This document shows positions 12,013 through 21,325 of a stretch of 64,000 nucleotides of DNA, piece by piece. Numbering within the stretch: the stretch's first letter is position 1; each line of letters opens with the position of its first letter. The translations under genes were made by a program, and so were the position numbers. Source of the DNA: Microvirga aerophila (GTDB lineage Bacteria > Pseudomonadota > Alphaproteobacteria > Rhizobiales > Beijerinckiaceae); the NCBI RefSeq assembly GCF_003332305.1, contig NZ_QOIO01000009.1:62001-126000 (forward strand). Reading direction: 5' to 3'. A model generated the notes under the pieces. That model was not told the origin of the DNA and did no database searches. It saw nothing but the letters and a program-made list of their open reading frames with translations.

Positions 12013-12229
12013 GCCGCAGCTCGGCTTCGAGCCCGGCCTCCCCGATGAGGCGGCGGGCTTGGGCCGCATGATCCTCCGGGACGAGGATGCGGCGAGGGAA
12101 CGCGCCGATCATGCCCTCGAGGGCGCTGATATGCATATCCGCCACAAAGACCGGGATATTGGCGTTTTCCAATAAGGACTGTAGGAAGCCGATCAGAACG
12201 AGATCGTTGGTGCGGACGATTTCGACCAT
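12005..12229 (-). CDS. DUF2007-family small protein
   Basis: The 74-residue protein (MVEIVRTNDLVLIGFLQSLL ... MHISALEGMIGAFPRRILV) fits the DUF2007 fold, a ferredoxin-like unit often described as a putative signal-transducing protein. GGGGGAGG lies 11 bases before the ATG. It overlaps the methyltransferase gene by 8 bp, so the two are translated together. It is divergent from the polyprenyl synthase gene. Function is not established. Confidence 0.82.
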   Translation of the reverse strand: MVEIVRTNDLVLIGFLQSLLENANIPVFVADMHISALEGMIGAFPRRILVPEDHAAQARRLIGEAGLEAELRHV

Positions 12230-12343
12230 CGGCGCTGGTTCCTCCCCCTGCGGCAGGCGTTTGCATTGCAGCATGAAAAGTGCCATGCCACGGTGGCTTC
12301 ATATTCCTACCGGCCGTGCCGGCCGGCAACCCGGGTTTGAGAC

Positions 12344-13363
12344 GTGGGCGTCGTCGTTCCGTTCGAAGACAAGCATCCTGACAAGCATGCGAGCATCAAG
12401 AGGCTCGTCTCCCTTGTGGCCTCGGATATGGAACGGGTCAATGCGATGATCCTGTCCCGCACGGGGTCGGAGGTCACCATGATCCCGGAGGTGGCGAACC
12501 ACCTCATCTCGTCGGGCGGCAAGCGCCTGCGGCCCATGCTGACGCTCGCGACCGCAGGCCTGTCGGGTTACGAGGGCGACGGGCACGTCAAACTCGCGGC
12601 GAGCGTCGAGTTCATGCACACGGCCACCCTCCTCCACGACGACGTGGTGGACGAGAGCGACATGCGCCGGGGCAAGATCGCCGCCCGCATCAAATGGGGC
12701 AACGAGGCGAGCGTGCTGGTCGGCGACTTCCTGCTCGGCCAAGCCTTCCGCATGATGGTCGAAGTAGGGTCGCTGCGCGCCCTCGATATCCTGTCGGCGG
12801 CCGCGACCGTGATCGCCGAGGGTGAGGTCATGCAGCTCGCCGCCGCAAAGAATACCGAGACTACTGAGGACGAGTACCTGGCGGTCATTCGCGGCAAGAC
12901 CGCGGAGCTCTTCGCCGCCGCCTGCGAGGTGGGTCCGGTCATCGCCAATCGTCCCAAGGCCGAGCAGGCTGCCTGCCGCTCCTATGGGATGAATCTCGGC
13001 ATCGCGTTCCAGCTCGTGGACGACGCTCTCGATTACGGCGGCAAGGCCGCGACGCTGGGCAAGAACGTAGGCGACGATTTCCGCGAGGGAAAGATCACCC
13101 TGCCGGTGGTCCTCTCGTTCCGTCGCGGGACGGACGAGGAGCGGGCCTTCTGGAAGCGCGTCCTCGAACAGGGCGACATCACGGACGCCGATCTCGAGCA
13201 GGCCATCGCCATCATGCGCCGGCACCGGGCGCTCGAGGACACAGTCGAGCGGGCGCGCCACTACGGCGCCATGGCCCGGGATGCCCTCGCGCTGTTCCCG
13301 AAAAGCCCGATGAAGCAGGCCCTCCTCGACGCGGTCGATTTCTGCATCGCCCGCGCCTATTGA
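12344..13363 (+). CDS. Polyprenyl (octaprenyl/decaprenyl-type) diphosphate synthase
   Basis: The 339-residue enzyme extends farnesyl diphosphate with isopentenyl units to make the quinone side chain. Both Asp-rich magnesium sites are visible: DDVVDESDMRR at residues 99-109 and DDALD at 226-230 (FQLVDDALDYGG). GGKRLRP at 58-64 is the substrate-binding motif. The start is GTG with a weak upstream site. Chain length cannot be read safely, but Rhizobiales normally use ubiquinone-10. It would be ispB or ispA-like by family; ubiquinone links it with the respiratory genes further along. Confidence 0.93.
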   Translation: MGVVVPFEDKHPDKHASIKRLVSLVASDMERVNAMILSRTGSEVTMIPEVANHLISSGGKRLRPMLTLATAGLSGYEGDGHVKLAASVEFMHTATLLHDDVVDESDMRRGKIAARIKWGNEASVLVGDFLLGQAFRMMVEVGSLRALDILSAAATVIAEGEVMQLAAAKNTETTEDEYLAVIRGKTAELFAAACEVGPVIANRPKAEQAACRSYGMNLGIAFQLVDDALDYGGKAATLGKNVGDDFREGKITLPVVLSFRRGTDEERAFWKRVLEQGDITDADLEQAIAIMRRHRALEDTVERARHYGAMARDALALFPKSPMKQALLDAVDFCIARAY

Positions 13364-13379
13364 GAGCCTGCGTCTTTCG

Positions 13380-15332
13380 TCAGACGATGAAGAAGTCGTC
13401 TTGGGTGAGCTTGAGGTTCTTCGTCAGCTTAGCGATCTCGACGGCTTTTCCTGCGCCCGAGCCGTCGGCATCGTAGGACAGCACGCCGGTCTTCTTGTTG
13501 TAGACCAGGTAGTCGTTCTTATCGGCTGCTTTCGTGCCCACCTTGAAGAACGCCTTCTTGAGCTTGGTCGGAGCCGCCTCCGTGCCCTTGCCGAGCTTCT
13601 TGAACACGCTGTCCGACAGCCAGATCGTGTCATCGGCCACCGAGTAGTCGGTGATGGTGTCGCGGTTGGTTTTGCTGTTCGCCTTGGTGTCGAACACGAA
13701 GATGTCCTGACCCGCATTGCCGGTGAGTACGTCCTTGCCGCCCTTGCCGTAGAGCCGGTCGTTGCCTGCGCCGCCGACCAGTGCGTTGGCCTTGCTGGTG
13801 CCGATCAGAACCTGATCCTGAGATCCGGTGCCGGTGCCTGGGTTAGGGACCGGAGTACTTGGGTTGCTTGGGGGAGTTGGAGTGCTTGGGGTGCTTGGGG
13901 TACCAGGATCGCTTGGCGTCCCTGGATCACTCGGAGGCGGTACGGTCATGTCCGAGAACTGGAACGCTTCGACCCCTGAGACCGTATCGCGCCCATCGCC
14001 GTCGGTCCGATTGTCCTCAACCGTGAACGAGCCGTCTTGTTTCTTGGTGATGGTATAGTCCGCACGCCTGCCGCTGAAGACGGCCTTGTCCTGATCGCCC
14101 GCTCCGCCATCAAGAGCGTCGTTGCCAAACCCGCCGGTTAAGACATCGTTGTCCGCGCCGCCGTTGATCTGGTCATGTCCGTTGCCGCCCCAGAGACGAT
14201 CATTGTGATAACCGGCGTCGATTTTGTTGACGGCCGCCGTGCCGTTCCAGACAAGGCCCGCGGTGTGGGTCGGGGTCGAATAATGCTCGGTGATCGCCTG
14301 GTTGGCGGGCTTGTGCTGCGTGGTGTAGTCCGCCCACGACACGCCTCGTTCTTCCATCGGGTTCGCGAAGGAGTAATAGCTCCACATGAAGGAGCCCGCG
14401 AGCCATTGCCCGCCATAGTTCTCCATCACCTTGAACAAGGCGGTGTAGCAATCCACCTGTTCCTGGAAATCGACTGCGCCGTCGCCGCCGAAAAGTCCTG
14501 GGTCTTTGTTCGCGCCATCCTTGCTGCGATAGCCGACCTCGGTGAAGATCACCTGCTTGCCGTATTGCTCGGAAAGCGCCTTGTAGTAATCGACGACGGA
14601 TTTGCCCCCGTGCAGAGTATCGCGAATCCACGGGTTGAAATGCGGCTTGACCCACGCGTCTACGATCTGATCGACAGTCGGATTATCGATTGTCGAGGAT
14701 GGGATATAAGCATCGACCCCGATGTAATCGACCTTGTCCCAGAAAGCGACTTTCGTCGTTTCCTCGTACGTGGCCGCATAGGTGATCTTGCCTGAATAAA
14801 CGGCGCGCACGGCATCGATAATCTCGGCCCATTTCTGGGTATAGGTCTTGCCGTCGCTGCAGACCTTGGTCGGGTCCGTCATGCTCACCATCTCGGTGCC
14901 GACGCAAAGCATCGCCGCGCCTGCCTCCTGCCCGGCCTTAGCGTATTCGACCATCATGGCCTTGTAGCTGTCGAACCAAGCCTTGGGATCGGTGGGTTCA
15001 ATCTGGGCGCGCCAGACGCGGTTCTCCGTTTCCACATGGGGCTTGAGTACGACATTGAGCCCGCGCGCCTTGGCCTCAAGGATGGATTGCTTGACCTGCT
15101 GGAAGGTGTCGCTCTCGTTGTCCCAGGGATTGTTCGGATCGCCGAGCCTCAAGTGCACCGAGCTGCTGAATTTATTCTCTTGGAAGAAGTTAGGTACGAT
15201 CGTCACGGTGCTGGCGCCGGTTGCCACGATCTGGTCCATGGCCGCGAGACCGGTTTGGGCGAGGATTTGTCCGCCGTAGTAGGACGGTTGGGTGAGGCCT
15301 TCCCATTCGAAGATCTGACCGGGAATATTCAT
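13380..15332 (-). CDS. GH113-like glycoside hydrolase with C-terminal RTX calcium-binding repeats
   Basis: The 650-residue protein has two parts. Residues 1 to about 352 look like a TIM barrel of the GH113/GTA-TIM type, with candidate catalytic glutamates E147 (CVGTEM) and E265 (FTEVGY) at the ends of strands. Residues about 375-412 carry RTX nonapeptides (GGNGHDQIN, GGADNDVLT, GGFGNDALD). A Pro/Ser/Thr linker follows (466-503), then a second RTX block (GGAGNDRLYGKGGKDVL) and a C-terminal region ending in DDFFIV. There is no N-terminal signal peptide, so type I secretion is expected. GH113 members known so far are mannanases; the substrate here is inference. Base composition is lower in GC than its neighbours. 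Confidence 0.85.
   Translation of the reverse strand: MNIPGQIFEWEGLTQPSYYGGQILAQTGLAAMDQIVATGASTVTIVPNFFQENKFSSSVHLRLGDPNNPWDNESDTFQQVKQSILEAKARGLNVVLKPHVETENRVWRAQIEPTDPKAWFDSYKAMMVEYAKAGQEAGAAMLCVGTEMVSMTDPTKVCSDGKTYTQKWAEIIDAVRAVYSGKITYAATYEETTKVAFWDKVDYIGVDAYIPSSTIDNPTVDQIVDAWVKPHFNPWIRDTLHGGKSVVDYYKALSEQYGKQVIFTEVGYRSKDGANKDPGLFGGDGAVDFQEQVDCYTALFKVMENYGGQWLAGSFMWSYYSFANPMEERGVSWADYTTQHKPANQAITEHYSTPTHTAGLVWNGTAAVNKIDAGYHNDRLWGGNGHDQINGGADNDVLTGGFGNDALDGGAGDQDKAVFSGRRADYTITKKQDGSFTVEDNRTDGDGRDTVSGVEAFQFSDMTVPPPSDPGTPSDPGTPSTPSTPTPPSNPSTPVPNPGTGTGSQDQVLIGTSKANALVGGAGNDRLYGKGGKDVLTGNAGQDIFVFDTKANSKTNRDTITDYSVADDTIWLSDSVFKKLGKGTEAAPTKLKKAFFKVGTKAADKNDYLVYNKKTGVLSYDADGSGAGKAVEIAKLTKNLKLTQDDFFIV
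13824..13937 (-). repeat. Low-complexity Pro/Ser/Thr linker coding repeat
   Basis: Within the RTX hydrolase gene, short units such as PSDPGT and PSTPT repeat in tandem (protein residues 466-503), giving repeated TTGGGG/CTTGGG-like DNA. It is a flexible linker between the two RTX blocks and probably varies in length between strains. Confidence 0.7.
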
Positions 15333-15528
15333 GCATTAAGCCCCTTATTCTTCATGGCTGATCGGCTCGTTCAAAGCGCTAAGCCTACTTTGTTAAATAT
15401 TTTATAACATTGCTTCTCCGGTCCGTCGTTAGACCAGATGGCCTAGGCGTCCTCATGACGCAGCGGCAGGAATGGTGTCCCAAGGGGAGAAGCCTTGAAC
15501 GCGCCTGAGAGTGCTTTGTGGCCGGTGA

Positions 15529-16398
15529 CTATCGAAGGCTCGTGGCCTTCACCCACCAGTCGGGCCTGTCGCGCCTGATCCGCTTCGCCGCCTCGGCGGC
15601 AGTCCGGCAATCGTCATAGAGGCCGAACACGGTCGCGCCCGATCCGGACATGCGTGCGAGGCGGCATTGCGCCGTGCCTGACACCAATTCCAGCGCCTCT
15701 GCGATCAGCGGCTGAAGCCTTGTGGCTGGCAGTTCCAGGTCGTTGCGTGCGTCCTTGAGCAGGCTGATGGTCGAACGGGACTCTGCCTCCAAGTCCGGAT
15801 GTGCTGCCCCGGAAAAAGACTCGCCCGCCCGCAATCCCAGCGCCTTGAAGACTGCCGGGGTCTCGACGGGAACCCGGGGATTGACCAGTACCGCGAAGAG
15901 TTGCGGCAGGCGGAGCGCAGGCCCCAGAACCTCGCCGGCCCCGCGCATCATTCGGGCGCGCGGCTCCAGGCAGACTGGCACATCGGCGCCCGTCAGGCGC
16001 GCAGCTTCCCGAACCGCCGGATGGGACAGGGCTAGACCATTCAGGCGCGCAAGGAGCCGTAGGGCCGCGGCGGCATCGGACGAGCCGCCGCCGATGCCGG
16101 CAGCGACCGGCAGACGCTTGGTCAGGTGAAAGACGCCCACGCGCAGGCCGTCGACACGTTCGCCGAGGAGCCGCGCGGCTTTCAGAACGAGGTTGTCCGC
16201 ATCGTTCCCCGCGAGAGAAGCCGTCGGACCGCTCACCTCAAGGGCAAGCGCCGGACCCGGTTCGAGCCGGATGTTGTCACCCGTGCGGGCAAACGCTACG
16301 AGACTTTCCAGATCATGATAGCCATCCGCCCGCCGCCCCACCACGTGGAGCGTCAGGTTGATCTTGGCAGGCGCGCGGGTGGCAAGCGGCAGAGACAT
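15529..16398 (-). CDS. ispE: 4-diphosphocytidyl-2-C-methyl-D-erythritol kinase
   Basis: The 289-residue GHMP kinase phosphorylates CDP-methylerythritol in the non-mevalonate isoprenoid pathway. [25 protein letters not shown] is the standard IspE N-terminus (described in parts: APAKINL and RADGYHDL), and the ATP-binding glycine-rich loop is [18 protein letters not shown]. The C-terminal [12 protein letters not shown] is the third GHMP motif. It provides precursors used by the polyprenyl synthase at 12344. It follows the TPR gene with a palindromic repeat between. Confidence 0.97.
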   Translation of the reverse strand: MSLPLATRAPAKINLTLHVVGRRADGYHDLESLVAFARTGDNIRLEPGPALALEVSGPTASLAGNDADNLVLKAARLLGERVDGLRVGVFHLTKRLPVAAGIGGGSSDAAAALRLLARLNGLALSHPAVREAARLTGADVPVCLEPRARMMRGAGEVLGPALRLPQLFAVLVNPRVPVETPAVFKALGLRAGESFSGAAHPDLEAESRSTISLLKDARNDLELPATRLQPLIAEALELVSGTAQCRLARMSGSGATVFGLYDDCRTAAEAAKRIRRDRPDWWVKATSLR

Positions 16399-16460
16399 GG
16401 GACACCCATGCCTCAGAGCGGGACAGTTGGGAAGATGGCGCGAACCATCGGGTAGTCCTC

Positions 16461-16546
16461 GTCATGGCCGGGCTGGTGCCGGCCATCCACGTCTTCGAAT
16501 GTCGGAGCGAACAAGGCGTGGATCCCCGGGACAAGCCCGGGGATGA
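16461..16546. repeat. Dispersed palindromic repeat, well-preserved three-arm copy
   Basis: The outer ends are GTCAT (16461-16465) and ATGAC (16542-16546). Inside are two hairpins, ATGGCCGG...CCGGCCAT and ATCCCCGGG-ACAA-GCCCGGGGAT, and a middle pair CATCCACG/CGTGGATC. Together these can fold into a cruciform with several arms on either strand. It lies between the TPR gene and ispE. Confidence 0.8.
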
Positions 16547-16560
16547 CGGCGGAGGGTCGA

Positions 16561-18345
16561 CTAACCGCCGCTCTGCTTTGGCGCCTCGATGGCCGGCGGA
16601 GGAGTGGTTTCGGCGGCCGGGGTCGCCTCGTCCATGCCGTTGTCGATCTTCTTGAGGATCTTGATCAGGTCCTCGTGCTCAGGATTCGAATCCTTCGCGT
16701 GCGTCCACTGGAACTTGGCCTCGATTTTGCGGCCGACCTTCCAATAGGCGTCGCCTAGATGATCGTTGATCACAGGGTCGCCAGCCTTGAGCTCGACGGC
16801 TTTTTCCAGCTCGCGAACCGCGTCGTCGTAGCGGCCCATGCGGTAATAGGCCCAGCCTAGGGAGTCGATGATCATGCCGTCGCGGGGCGCAAGCTCCACC
16901 GCGCGGGTGAGCATCTTGAAGGCCTCGTCGATATTCATGTTCTGGTCGACCCAGGAATAAGCGAGGTAGTTCAGGACCTGAGCTTTGCCGGCCGGTAAAG
17001 TGTCGGGAACGAGCTCCATGGCCTTCTTCAAATCAGCCTCGCCCTTGTCCCACTGTTTCGAACGCTCGTAGGAGGTTCCACGGTAGAAATAGAGGATCCA
17101 GTGGCCGCGATCGGGCGTCCCGATCAGCTGGATGGCCTTGCTGTAGGTCTCGGCGGCCTCCGCGAACTGCTTGCGGGAGCGCTGCACGTTGCCCAGCGCC
17201 ATCACGACCTCCACGTCGTCCGGACGCTCCTTCATGAGGTTCTGGAGATGGGCGATCGCCTGGTCGCCTTGGCCGAGAAGCTCGTAGTTCTGCCCGATTG
17301 CGATGTCGGCGCTCGCCCGCACGGGCGCATCCTTCGGCACGCGGGCGAAGACCTCGTTTGCCCGGTCATATTGCTTGAGACGCTCGTAAACATCGCCCAG
17401 CGTGACAAGGGCGAGCGGATGATCGGGCTTGAGATCCAGGCCGAGACGCAGATAGATGATCGCCGTCAGCTCGTCGCCCTGGCTGTTGCCTACGACGCCC
17501 AAGCCGTAGAGCAGCTCGGCCGCCCCGTCCTGAGCATTCTGGACCGTGGGCAGGAGAGGCTTGTTGTTGTTGATCGCATCCATGGCGGCGCGCACGACCG
17601 GATGGCGCGGCACCACCTCGTCGAAGCCCTTGTAGAGCGCCAGCGCCTCCTCCTTGCGCCCGCGCTTGGTCAGGAAGCGGCCATAGGCGTCGACCACCTG
17701 AAGGGTGTTGCGCTCGCCCTCGTAGGCCGCCTTGAAGCGCTTGTCGGCCTCGGCCGCATTGCCGGTCACGTCGGCGATCAGGGCTGCGTGATACTCGCGA
17801 AACTGATTGAAGGCGCGCTCGTTCTTGAGCCGGTCCACGGTGGCCAGGGCCCGCTTGCCGTCCTTGGAGCCGGCATAGGCCCAGGCGGTGAGCAATGTCC
17901 CGGTCAGGTCCGCCTGCCGGTTGCTGGTGGCCTTGGCCAGGCGATCCCGCACGTCGCCGTAGCGCTGCGCCTTGAGGGCGCGGACGCTCAGGGCGAACTG
18001 AGCCAGGTTGTTGCTGGCGTCGCGGGCCGACAGGCGCTCCGCCGCCCGAAACGCCTCCGGCATGGATCCGTTGGCCAGGAAGGCCACGAAGGCCCGCTCC
18101 AGGAGCTCCTGGTTGCGCGGATCGATCTGGATCGCTTCGCGGAAGAAGGTGGTGGCTGCGGCGGTGTCGCGGGCTGAGCCGGCCACATAGGCCGCGAGGT
18201 AGTTGCCCTCGAGGCTCATGGCGGGCCTCAGGGTCTCGTTCGGATCCGTGTTGACCGCCAAGGCGGGCGCGGCCAGGAGTCCGGCCATCGAAAACACAAG
18301 CGCAGGCAGACCCTTACGGACCAAAGGCAATCTGAATGTCGGCAC
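16561..18345 (-). CDS. Exported tetratricopeptide-repeat protein
   Basis: The roughly 594-residue protein has a signal peptide (GLPALVFSMAGLLAAPALA) and a long run of TPR helices: for example AATTFFREAIQIDPRNQELL, LGLDLKPDHPLALVTLGDVY, FAEAAETYSKAIQL, RAVELAPRDGMIIDSLGWAY and ELEKAVELKAGDPVINDHLG. The C-terminus is Pro/Thr-rich. TPRs mediate protein-protein contacts; this is probably a periplasmic or outer-membrane-associated scaffold, partner unknown. The start may be GTG at 18345 (GGAG 9 bases upstream) or TTG at 18360. Its ispE neighbour is conserved in Rhizobiales as I recall. Confidence 0.9.
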   Translation of the reverse strand: MPTFRLPLVRKGLPALVFSMAGLLAAPALAVNTDPNETLRPAMSLEGNYLAAYVAGSARDTAAATTFFREAIQIDPRNQELLERAFVAFLANGSMPEAFRAAERLSARDASNNLAQFALSVRALKAQRYGDVRDRLAKATSNRQADLTGTLLTAWAYAGSKDGKRALATVDRLKNERAFNQFREYHAALIADVTGNAAEADKRFKAAYEGERNTLQVVDAYGRFLTKRGRKEEALALYKGFDEVVPRHPVVRAAMDAINNNKPLLPTVQNAQDGAAELLYGLGVVGNSQGDELTAIIYLRLGLDLKPDHPLALVTLGDVYERLKQYDRANEVFARVPKDAPVRASADIAIGQNYELLGQGDQAIAHLQNLMKERPDDVEVVMALGNVQRSRKQFAEAAETYSKAIQLIGTPDRGHWILYFYRGTSYERSKQWDKGEADLKKAMELVPDTLPAGKAQVLNYLAYSWVDQNMNIDEAFKMLTRAVELAPRDGMIIDSLGWAYYRMGRYDDAVRELEKAVELKAGDPVINDHLGDAYWKVGRKIEAKFQWTHAKDSNPEHEDLIKILKKIDNGMDEATPAAETTPPPAIEAPKQSGG

Positions 18346-18567
18346 GAAGTGCGGCTCCAATCATCGCAACATCTCTCGTCAAGGGAGATGGGCGTCAAAT
18401 CAGGCCGGAGAATGGCGTTTCCCTCTCGCGGCGGCAAGGGGAACATTGCCGCTGGTCGAGGTCTCGTGAAGAAAAGACGATCAGGCCAAGAAGCGGATCG
18501 CCCGAGCGACCTGGATAGCGGAAGGCGGCGGTCGGCGCGACCCATCCGCCCCAGGCTTCGGTTTGTC

Positions 18568-20232
18568 TCACATGTTGACGTAGTTGGGTCCGCCTGGACC
18601 CTCGGGGGTGACCCAGGTGATGTTCTGGTTGGGATCCTTGATGTCGCACGTCTTGCAGTGCACGCAGTTCTGCGCGTTGATCTGGTAGCGCACGCCCCCC
18701 TCGCCCTCCACCCACTCGTATACCCCGGCCGGGCAGTAGCGCTGCGACGGCCCGCCATAGACGTCGTGCTCAGACGCCTTCTGCAGCCCCATGTCCCGCA
18801 CCTGCAGGTGCGGCGGCTGGTCCTCCTCATGGTTGGTGTTCGACAGGAACACCGAGGAGAGCTTGTCGAAGGTCAGGATTCCATCCGGGCGGTCGTACTT
18901 GATCGGCTTCACCTTCTCCAGCGGCAGCAGGCACTCATGGTCCGGCTTCCCGTGGCTCATCGTGCCAAACGGCGACCAGCCGAAGATCTCTGTCAGCCAC
19001 ATGTCGAGCCCGCCCAGCGCCACCCCGGCGGTGGTGCCGTAGCGCGACCACAGCGGCTTGACGTTGCGCACCCGTTTGAGGTCGTACCCGATGGGCGAGG
19101 AGCGCCACGCTTCCTCGTAGGATGCGATCTCGTCATGGGAGCGCCCCGCCTGCAGGGCCGGAAACAGGTGGTCTGCGCACAGCATCCCGGACAGGATTGC
19201 GTTGTGACTGCCCTTGATGCGCGGCACGTTCACGAAGCCGGCCGAGTCGCCCACTAGGCAGCCGCCCGGGAAGCTCAAGCGCGGCACCGACTGCCAGCCG
19301 CCCTCCATGATGGCCCGCGCCCCGTAGCCGATGCGCTTGGCGCCCTCGAACACGTCGCGCACCATGGGATGGGTCTTGAAGCGCTGGAACTCGTCGAAGG
19401 GCGATAGCGTCGGGTTCTTGTAGTTGAGGTGCACCACGAAGCCGACCGACACCAGGTGGTCGTCGAAATGGTACAGCCACGAGCCACCGCCGGCGTTGTT
19501 GGGCAACGGCCAACCCATGGAATGGCGCACGAGCCCTGGGCGGAAGTGCTCCGGCTTGACCTGCCAGAGTTCCTTGATGCCGATGCCGTATTTCTGATGA
19601 TCGCGCCCGGCATTGAGCCCGAAGCGCTCGACCATCTGCTTGGTCAGCGAACCGCGCGCGCCCTCGGCGAAAATCGTGTAGCGGGCGCGAAGCTCCATGC
19701 CGCGGGTGAAGTTGGCGTTGGGCTCGCCGTTGCGGCCGATGCCCATGTCGCCGGTGGCCACGCCCACCACCTTGCCGTCCTCGACCAGCACCTCCGACGC
19801 CGGAAAGCCCGGATAGATCTCGACCCCGAGTTCCTCCGCCTTGCGGCCGAGATAGCGGGCGACGTTGCCGAGCGAGCCGACGAAGTTGCCGTGGTTGCTC
19901 ATGAGCTTGGGCATAAAGACGTTGGGCAGGCGGATGCCGCCCGCGTGGCCGAGATACATGAACTCGTCGGCGGTCACCTCGGTCTTGAGCGGCCGGTCCG
20001 AGTCGGAGCGCCATTCGGGCAGGAGGCTGTCGAGGCCGAGCGGATCAATCACCGCGCCGGACAGGATATGGGCGCCGATCTCGGAGCCTTTTTCCACCAC
20101 CACGACGGAGAGGTCCTGGCCGGCCTGGGCCGCCTGCTGCCGGAGGCGGATGGCCGTGGCCAGTCCGGCCGGACCGCCGCCCACGATCACCACGTCAAAC
20201 TCCATCGCCTCCCGCGCACCCAGGTCCGACAT
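18568..20232 (-). CDS. Electron transfer flavoprotein-ubiquinone oxidoreductase
   Basis: The 554-residue enzyme passes electrons from ETF (fatty-acid and amino-acid oxidation) to ubiquinone at the inner membrane. The FAD-binding dinucleotide fold VVIVGGGPAGLATAIRLR is N-terminal. The C-terminal ferredoxin-like part has the 4Fe-4S cysteines: CPAGVYEW, then CVHCKTCDIKDP. Length matches ETF-QO (also called etfD or fixC-like). I chose the ATG at 20232 because GGAG lies 6 bases upstream; another ATG is 12 bp earlier. It is divergent from the uracil-DNA glycosylase gene. Confidence 0.97.
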   Translation of the reverse strand: MSDLGAREAMEFDVVIVGGGPAGLATAIRLRQQAAQAGQDLSVVVVEKGSEIGAHILSGAVIDPLGLDSLLPEWRSDSDRPLKTEVTADEFMYLGHAGGIRLPNVFMPKLMSNHGNFVGSLGNVARYLGRKAEELGVEIYPGFPASEVLVEDGKVVGVATGDMGIGRNGEPNANFTRGMELRARYTIFAEGARGSLTKQMVERFGLNAGRDHQKYGIGIKELWQVKPEHFRPGLVRHSMGWPLPNNAGGGSWLYHFDDHLVSVGFVVHLNYKNPTLSPFDEFQRFKTHPMVRDVFEGAKRIGYGARAIMEGGWQSVPRLSFPGGCLVGDSAGFVNVPRIKGSHNAILSGMLCADHLFPALQAGRSHDEIASYEEAWRSSPIGYDLKRVRNVKPLWSRYGTTAGVALGGLDMWLTEIFGWSPFGTMSHGKPDHECLLPLEKVKPIKYDRPDGILTFDKLSSVFLSNTNHEEDQPPHLQVRDMGLQKASEHDVYGGPSQRYCPAGVYEWVEGEGGVRYQINAQNCVHCKTCDIKDPNQNITWVTPEGPGGPNYVNM

Positions 20233-20278
20233 CTCATACTCCATGTGTGTCCAACGCGAACGCCTTGCAGGGCAGATA

Positions 20279-20292
20279 GTTCACATATGAAC
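20279..20292. promoter_or_regulatory. Small inverted repeat GTTCA-CATA-TGAAC
   Basis: This 14-bp inverted repeat (5-bp arms) sits between the divergent ETF-QO and uracil-DNA glycosylase genes. Placement suits an operator, but no regulator is evident. It does not have the GTTC-N7-GTTC geometry of the SOS boxes at 24561. Confidence 0.3.
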
Positions 20293-20365
20293 AACTGCCA
20301 GTGCGTCCACAAGCTTCCTAGTGAATGGCGAGACGATATCCAATCGGGAAAAGCCGCCGAGGGCA

Positions 20366-21244
20366 ATGAGATACCTGCGTTATCGAGTTGTCCACGCCTC
20401 TTGGGATGCTTACATACGATCCATGCAGGATTTCCCCTCCGATCGCGATGCTCTTCAGGCTCTCCTCGACTTTCACGTCGAGGCGGGGGTTGATCTTGCG
20501 CTGGACGAGACCCCGCACAACCGTTTTGCTGAGCCGAAGGCCACGTCCCCCGCCCGAGCTTCAGAGCCCAAGCCTGAGCCACCCCGCGCGCCCGCTCCGA
20601 CGCGCACTCTTCCCAAGATGGCTGCTGCGTCTCCTGAGGACGTGGCCACCATGGCCCGGGAACTGGCGCGGGACGCCCAATCCCTTGAGGAACTTGAGGC
20701 GATCCTGGCCGGATTCGACGGTTGCGCCCTCAAGTTCAGTGCCAAGAACCTGGCTTTTGCGGACGGCAATCCGCAGGGCCGAGTGATGCTCGTGGGCGAG
20801 GCCCCGGGCGCGGACGAGGACCGGATCGGCAAGCCCTTCATGGGACGCTCGGGCCAGCTCCTCGACCGGATGCTGTCTGCCGTCGGGCTCGACCGCAGCC
20901 AGGTTTATGTTGCCAACATCGTCCCCTGGCGGCCGCCGGGGAATCGCACCCCCACCCCGCAGGAAATCGCGATCTGCAAGCCGTTCATCGCCCGGCAGAT
21001 CGAGCTTGCGGGACCGGAATTCCTGCTCTGCCTCGGCGGCCCCGCTGCCCAGAACCTGCTCAGCATCAAGGACGGGATCCTGCGCACTCGCGGGCGCTGG
21101 TTCACCTACAAGACCGAGGATGAGCGGGAGATTCGCGCCCTGCCGACGCTGCACCCGGCCTATCTGCTGCGCCAGCCGCTGCAGAAGCGTCTCGGATGGC
21201 GGGATTTCACAGCTCTTCGCCGGGCTCTCGACGGAAAAGAATAG
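20366..21244 (+). CDS. Family-4-type uracil-DNA glycosylase
   Basis: This protein excises uracil from DNA in base-excision repair. Motif 1 is GEAPGADED, with KPFMGRSGQLLDRML after it, and motif 2 is LHPAYLLR. An Ala/Pro-rich N-terminal extension of about 100 residues precedes the domain. Family 4 enzymes normally bind a 4Fe-4S cluster through four cysteines. Here only GCALK and IAICKPF retain cysteines at expected places, and NIVPWRPPGNR has Trp where Thermus has Cys. The start is uncertain: ATG at 20366 follows GAGGGC closely, and others lie at 20321 and 20423. Confidence 0.88.
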   Translation: MRYLRYRVVHASWDAYIRSMQDFPSDRDALQALLDFHVEAGVDLALDETPHNRFAEPKATSPARASEPKPEPPRAPAPTRTLPKMAAASPEDVATMARELARDAQSLEELEAILAGFDGCALKFSAKNLAFADGNPQGRVMLVGEAPGADEDRIGKPFMGRSGQLLDRMLSAVGLDRSQVYVANIVPWRPPGNRTPTPQEIAICKPFIARQIELAGPEFLLCLGGPAAQNLLSIKDGILRTRGRWFTYKTEDEREIRALPTLHPAYLLRQPLQKRLGWRDFTALRRALDGKE

Positions 21245-21325
21245 ACCTCGCTTCCGACGGGCGGCGGAACCCGCCTATAAGGTTCAGCTTTAAGTCCGTG
21301 CAGACTTTTTCGATGAGGGTGGATC

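Noticed and set aside
13824..13937. Tandem short repeats considered as a CRISPR or VNTR locus
   Set aside because: They lie in frame in the hydrolase gene and encode the Pro/Ser/Thr linker; no spacer structure.
20279..20292. GTTCA-N4-TGAAC considered as an SOS box for the uracil-DNA glycosylase gene
   Set aside because: It is an inverted repeat, not the direct GTTC-N7-GTTC repeat used by alphaproteobacterial LexA.
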